This document shows, one piece after another, positions 37,262 through 39,215 of a DNA stretch of 39,215 bases (within the stretch, counting starts at the first letter, position 1; every line of letters starts with the position of its first letter). A model generated the notes under the pieces. It had not been told where the DNA came from. It made no database searches and saw nothing but the letters and a program-made list of their open reading frames with translations. The position numbers and the translations under genes were made by a program. This stretch comes from Pseudacidovorax intermedius (GTDB lineage: Bacteria; Pseudomonadota; Gammaproteobacteria; Burkholderiales; Burkholderiaceae_C). The stretch is taken from contig NZ_LDSL01000040.1 of NCBI RefSeq assembly GCF_001476815.1, forward strand, positions 1 to 39,215, read 5' to 3'.

Positions 37262-38152
37262 TCAGAGCGTCTCGGCCAGCATGCGCGCCACGCCGGCCTG
37301 CCAGTGCGGCAGTTCGATGCCGAAGGTGCTGCGGATGCGCGAGGTGTCCAGGCGCGAGTTGTGGGGGCGCTTGGCCGGGGTGGGGAAGGCGCTGGTGGGC
37401 ACGGCTTCCACGGCATCAGGCGTGGTCTTCAGCGCGACGCCGCGGCGCAGCGCCTCCTCGACGACGAAGCGCGCATAGCCGTTCCAGTTGGTCGTGCCGC
37501 CCGCCACCAGGTGGTACAGGCCGGCCTTGGCCGGATCGCGCAGGGTCTCACGGATCGCCAGCGCCGTCACATCGGCCAGCAGTTCGGCGCCCGTGGGCGC
37601 GCCCCACTGGTCGTCGATGACCGTCAGGCGCTCGCGCTCCTTAGCCAGGCGCAGCATGGTCTTGGCAAAGTTGCCGCCGCGTGCGGCATAGACCCAGCTG
37701 GTGCGGAAGATCAGGTGCCGCTCGCAATGGGCGGCGACCAGTTGCTCGCCTTCGAGCTTGGTGGCGCCGTACACCGACAGCGGGCCGGTGGCGTCGTCCT
37801 CGCGCCAGGGCTTGTCGCCGCTGCCGTCGAAGACGTAGTCGGTGGAGTAATGCACCATCAGCGCGCCGATCTTCTGCGCGGCCTGGGCCACCACGCCGGG
37901 GGCGGTGGCGTTGAGGGCGCGGGCGAAGTCGGGCTCGCTCTCGGCCTTGTCCACCGCGGTGTGGGCGGCGGCATTGACGATGACGTCCGGGCGCACGGCT
38001 TCCACCGTGGCGGCCAGCGCCTGGGGGCGGCTGAAGTCGCCGTGCAGCTTGGTGCTGTCGAAGTCCAGCGCCACCAGCTCGCCCAGCGGTGCCAGCGCGC
38101 GCTGCAACTCCCAGCCGACCTGGCCGCCCTTGCCGAAGAGCAGGACCTTCAT
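37262..38152 (-). CDS. rfbD: dTDP-4-dehydrorhamnose reductase
   Basis: A 296-residue SDR-fold reductase, last step to dTDP-L-rhamnose. The nucleotide-binding loop is [13 protein letters not shown] (5-17). [15 protein letters not shown] follows, then STDYVFDG (103-110) and the catalytic Tyr128-Lys132 pair in YGATK. The C-terminal substrate-binding part ends with RNSRLDT-like [15 protein letters not shown]. The ATG at 38152 overlaps the stop of rfbB (ATGA). Order rfbB-rfbD-rfbA-rfbC is the common one for this operon. Confidence 0.97.
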   Translation of the reverse strand: MKVLLFGKGGQVGWELQRALAPLGELVALDFDSTKLHGDFSRPQALAATVEAVRPDVIVNAAAHTAVDKAESEPDFARALNATAPGVVAQAAQKIGALMVHYSTDYVFDGSGDKPWREDDATGPLSVYGATKLEGEQLVAAHCERHLIFRTSWVYAARGGNFAKTMLRLAKERERLTVIDDQWGAPTGAELLADVTALAIRETLRDPAKAGLYHLVAGGTTNWNGYARFVVEEALRRGVALKTTPDAVEAVPTSAFPTPAKRPHNSRLDTSRIRSTFGIELPHWQAGVARMLAETL

Positions 38153-39215
38153 GCGGCCGCCTTGGGCTGGTCGCCGTACTGCTTGGCCACCCAGTCGCGG
38201 TAGCCGCCGCTTTGCACGTTGCGCACCCATTCCTGGTTGGCCAGGTACCACTCGACGGTCTTGCGGATGCCGGTCTCGAAAGTCTCGGCCGGCTTCCAGC
38301 CCAGCTCACGCTCCAGCTTGCGGGCGTCGATGGCGTAGCGCCGGTCGTGGCCCGGGCGGTCGGTCACGTAGCTGATCTGCTCGGCATAGGCCTTGCCGTC
38401 GGCGCGCGGCTGCAGCTCGTCCAGCAGCGCGCACACGGTCTTGACGATCTCGATGTTGGGCTTCTCGTTCCAGCCGCCCACGTTGTAGGTCTCGCCCAGG
38501 CGGCCGGCCTCCAGCACGCGGCGGATGGCGCTGCAGTGGTCCTTGACGTAGAGCCAGTCGCGCACCTGCATGCCGTCGCCGTACACCGGCAGCGGCTTGC
38601 CGGCCAGGGCGTTGACGATCATGAGCGGGATCAGCTTCTCGGGGAAGTGGAAGGGCCCGTAATTGTTGGAGCAGTTGGTGGTCAGCACCGGCAGGCCGTA
38701 GGTGTGGTGCCAGGCGCGCACCAGGTGGTCGCTGGCGGCCTTGCTGGCCGAGTACGGGCTGTTGGGCTCGTACTTGTTCTCTTCGGTGAAGGCCGGGTCG
38801 GTGGGCGAGAGGGTGCCGTAGACCTCGTCGGTGGAGACGTGCAGGAAACGGAAGGCGCTCTTGCGCTCGGCCGGCAGCTGGCTCCAGTAGCCGCGCACGG
38901 CTTCGAGCAGGCGGAAGGTGCCCAGCACGTTGGTCTGGATGAAGTCCTCGGGGCCGTGGATGGAGCGGTCCACGTGCGACTCGGCCGCGAAGTTGACGAC
39001 GGCGCGGGGCTGGTGCTCGGCCAGCAGGCGGTCGATGAGGGCGCTGTCGCCGATGTCGCCCTGCACGAAGACGTGGCGCTTGTCGCCATCGAGCGAGGCC
39101 AGGGTCTGGAGGTTGCCTGCGTAGGTCAGCTTGTCGAGGTTGACGACCGGCTCGTCGGCGCCAGCCAGCCAGTCGAGCACGAAGTTGGCGCCGATGAAGC
39201 CGGCGCCCCCTGTCA
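38149..39215 (-). CDS. rfbB: dTDP-glucose 4,6-dehydratase, 5' end cut by the window
   Basis: The visible 355 residues cover nearly all of the protein; only a few N-terminal codons lie beyond the right edge, since the frame runs through base 39215 with [15 protein letters not shown], the Rossmann loop. It dehydrates dTDP-glucose to the 4-keto-6-deoxy sugar. Other marks are [25 protein letters not shown], the catalytic YSASK pair, [18 protein letters not shown] and [11 protein letters not shown]. It is first in the operon as seen; its promoter is outside the window. The variable NAD-binding and sugar-binding segments are all intact. Confidence 0.97.
   Translation of the reverse strand, partial: TGGAGFIGANFVLDWLAGADEPVVNLDKLTYAGNLQTLASLDGDKRHVFVQGDIGDSALIDRLLAEHQPRAVVNFAAESHVDRSIHGPEDFIQTNVLGTFRLLEAVRGYWSQLPAERKSAFRFLHVSTDEVYGTLSPTDPAFTEENKYEPNSPYSASKAASDHLVRAWHHTYGLPVLTTNCSNNYGPFHFPEKLIPLMIVNALAGKPLPVYGDGMQVRDWLYVKDHCSAIRRVLEAGRLGETYNVGGWNEKPNIEIVKTVCALLDELQPRADGKAYAEQISYVTDRPGHDRRYAIDARKLERELGWKPAETFETGIRKTVEWYLANQEWVRNVQSGGYRDWVAKQYGDQPKAAA

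Overview
The window is a high-GC chromosomal segment whose gene content and style point to a betaproteobacterium of the order Burkholderiales, most likely family Comamonadaceae (Variovorax, Acidovorax, Hydrogenophaga or similar). The clues are dense GC-rich coding, a beta-oxidation cluster of the TetR / acyl-CoA dehydrogenase / DUF2147 / FadN / FadA type, an slmA gene next to argB, TAGAAT or GACAAT-like -10 boxes, and REP-like palindromes. I see no tRNA, rRNA, CRISPR array, transposase or plasmid gene. The assignment is inference from reading, not from a search.

Layout. (1) 1-7.5 kb is mixed metabolism: a truncated amidase; an isolated but full-length contractile tail sheath gene directly behind a D-2-hydroxyacid dehydrogenase gene; an ATM1-type ABC exporter divergent from a YciA-type acyl-CoA thioesterase; and a TetR regulator divergent from a DinB-fold protein, with a clear operator palindrome between them. 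(2) 7.7-18.3 kb is one minus-strand fatty-acid degradation cluster. Read from its 5' end it holds a TetR regulator, a FadE-like acyl-CoA dehydrogenase, a DUF2147 periplasmic protein, a FadN-type 3-hydroxyacyl-CoA dehydrogenase/hydratase, a DUF559 nuclease-like gene, a FadA thiolase, a double-hotdog thioesterase, an SDR, a DsbA-fold isomerase and an enoyl-CoA isomerase-like crotonase. The DUF559 gene sits between fadN and fadA and is bounded by two inverted copies of a 37-bp palindromic repeat. (3) 18.4-23.5 kb holds a fumarylacetoacetate-hydrolase-family gene, katG, slmA and argB. (4) 23.6-39.2 kb is a surface polysaccharide (O-antigen type) locus. It has a WecA-like initiating transferase, three GT2 glycosyltransferase genes, an O-acyltransferase with an SGNH domain, a Wzm/Wzt ABC exporter, a 1020-residue RgpF-RgpF-WsaF-like rhamnosyltransferase fusion of clearly lower GC, and the dTDP-L-rhamnose operon rfbBDAC, cut by the right edge.

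How the parts work together. The fad cluster supplies the activities of a beta-oxidation cycle (dehydrogenase, hydratase plus 3-hydroxyacyl-CoA dehydrogenase, thiolase) plus an isomerase for unsaturated acyl chains, and probably answers to its own TetR protein: a 12-bp core upstream of that gene recurs with 11 of 12 bases matching upstream of fadN. In the polysaccharide locus rfbBDAC makes dTDP-rhamnose, the WecA-like enzyme primes undecaprenyl phosphate, the glycosyltransferases build a probably rhamnose-rich chain, the acyltransferase decorates it, and Wzm/Wzt exports it.

Most interesting: the inverted-repeat-bounded DUF559 cassette inside the fad operon, the orphan tail sheath gene, the foreign-looking triple-domain rhamnosyltransferase, and several strong operator palindromes.
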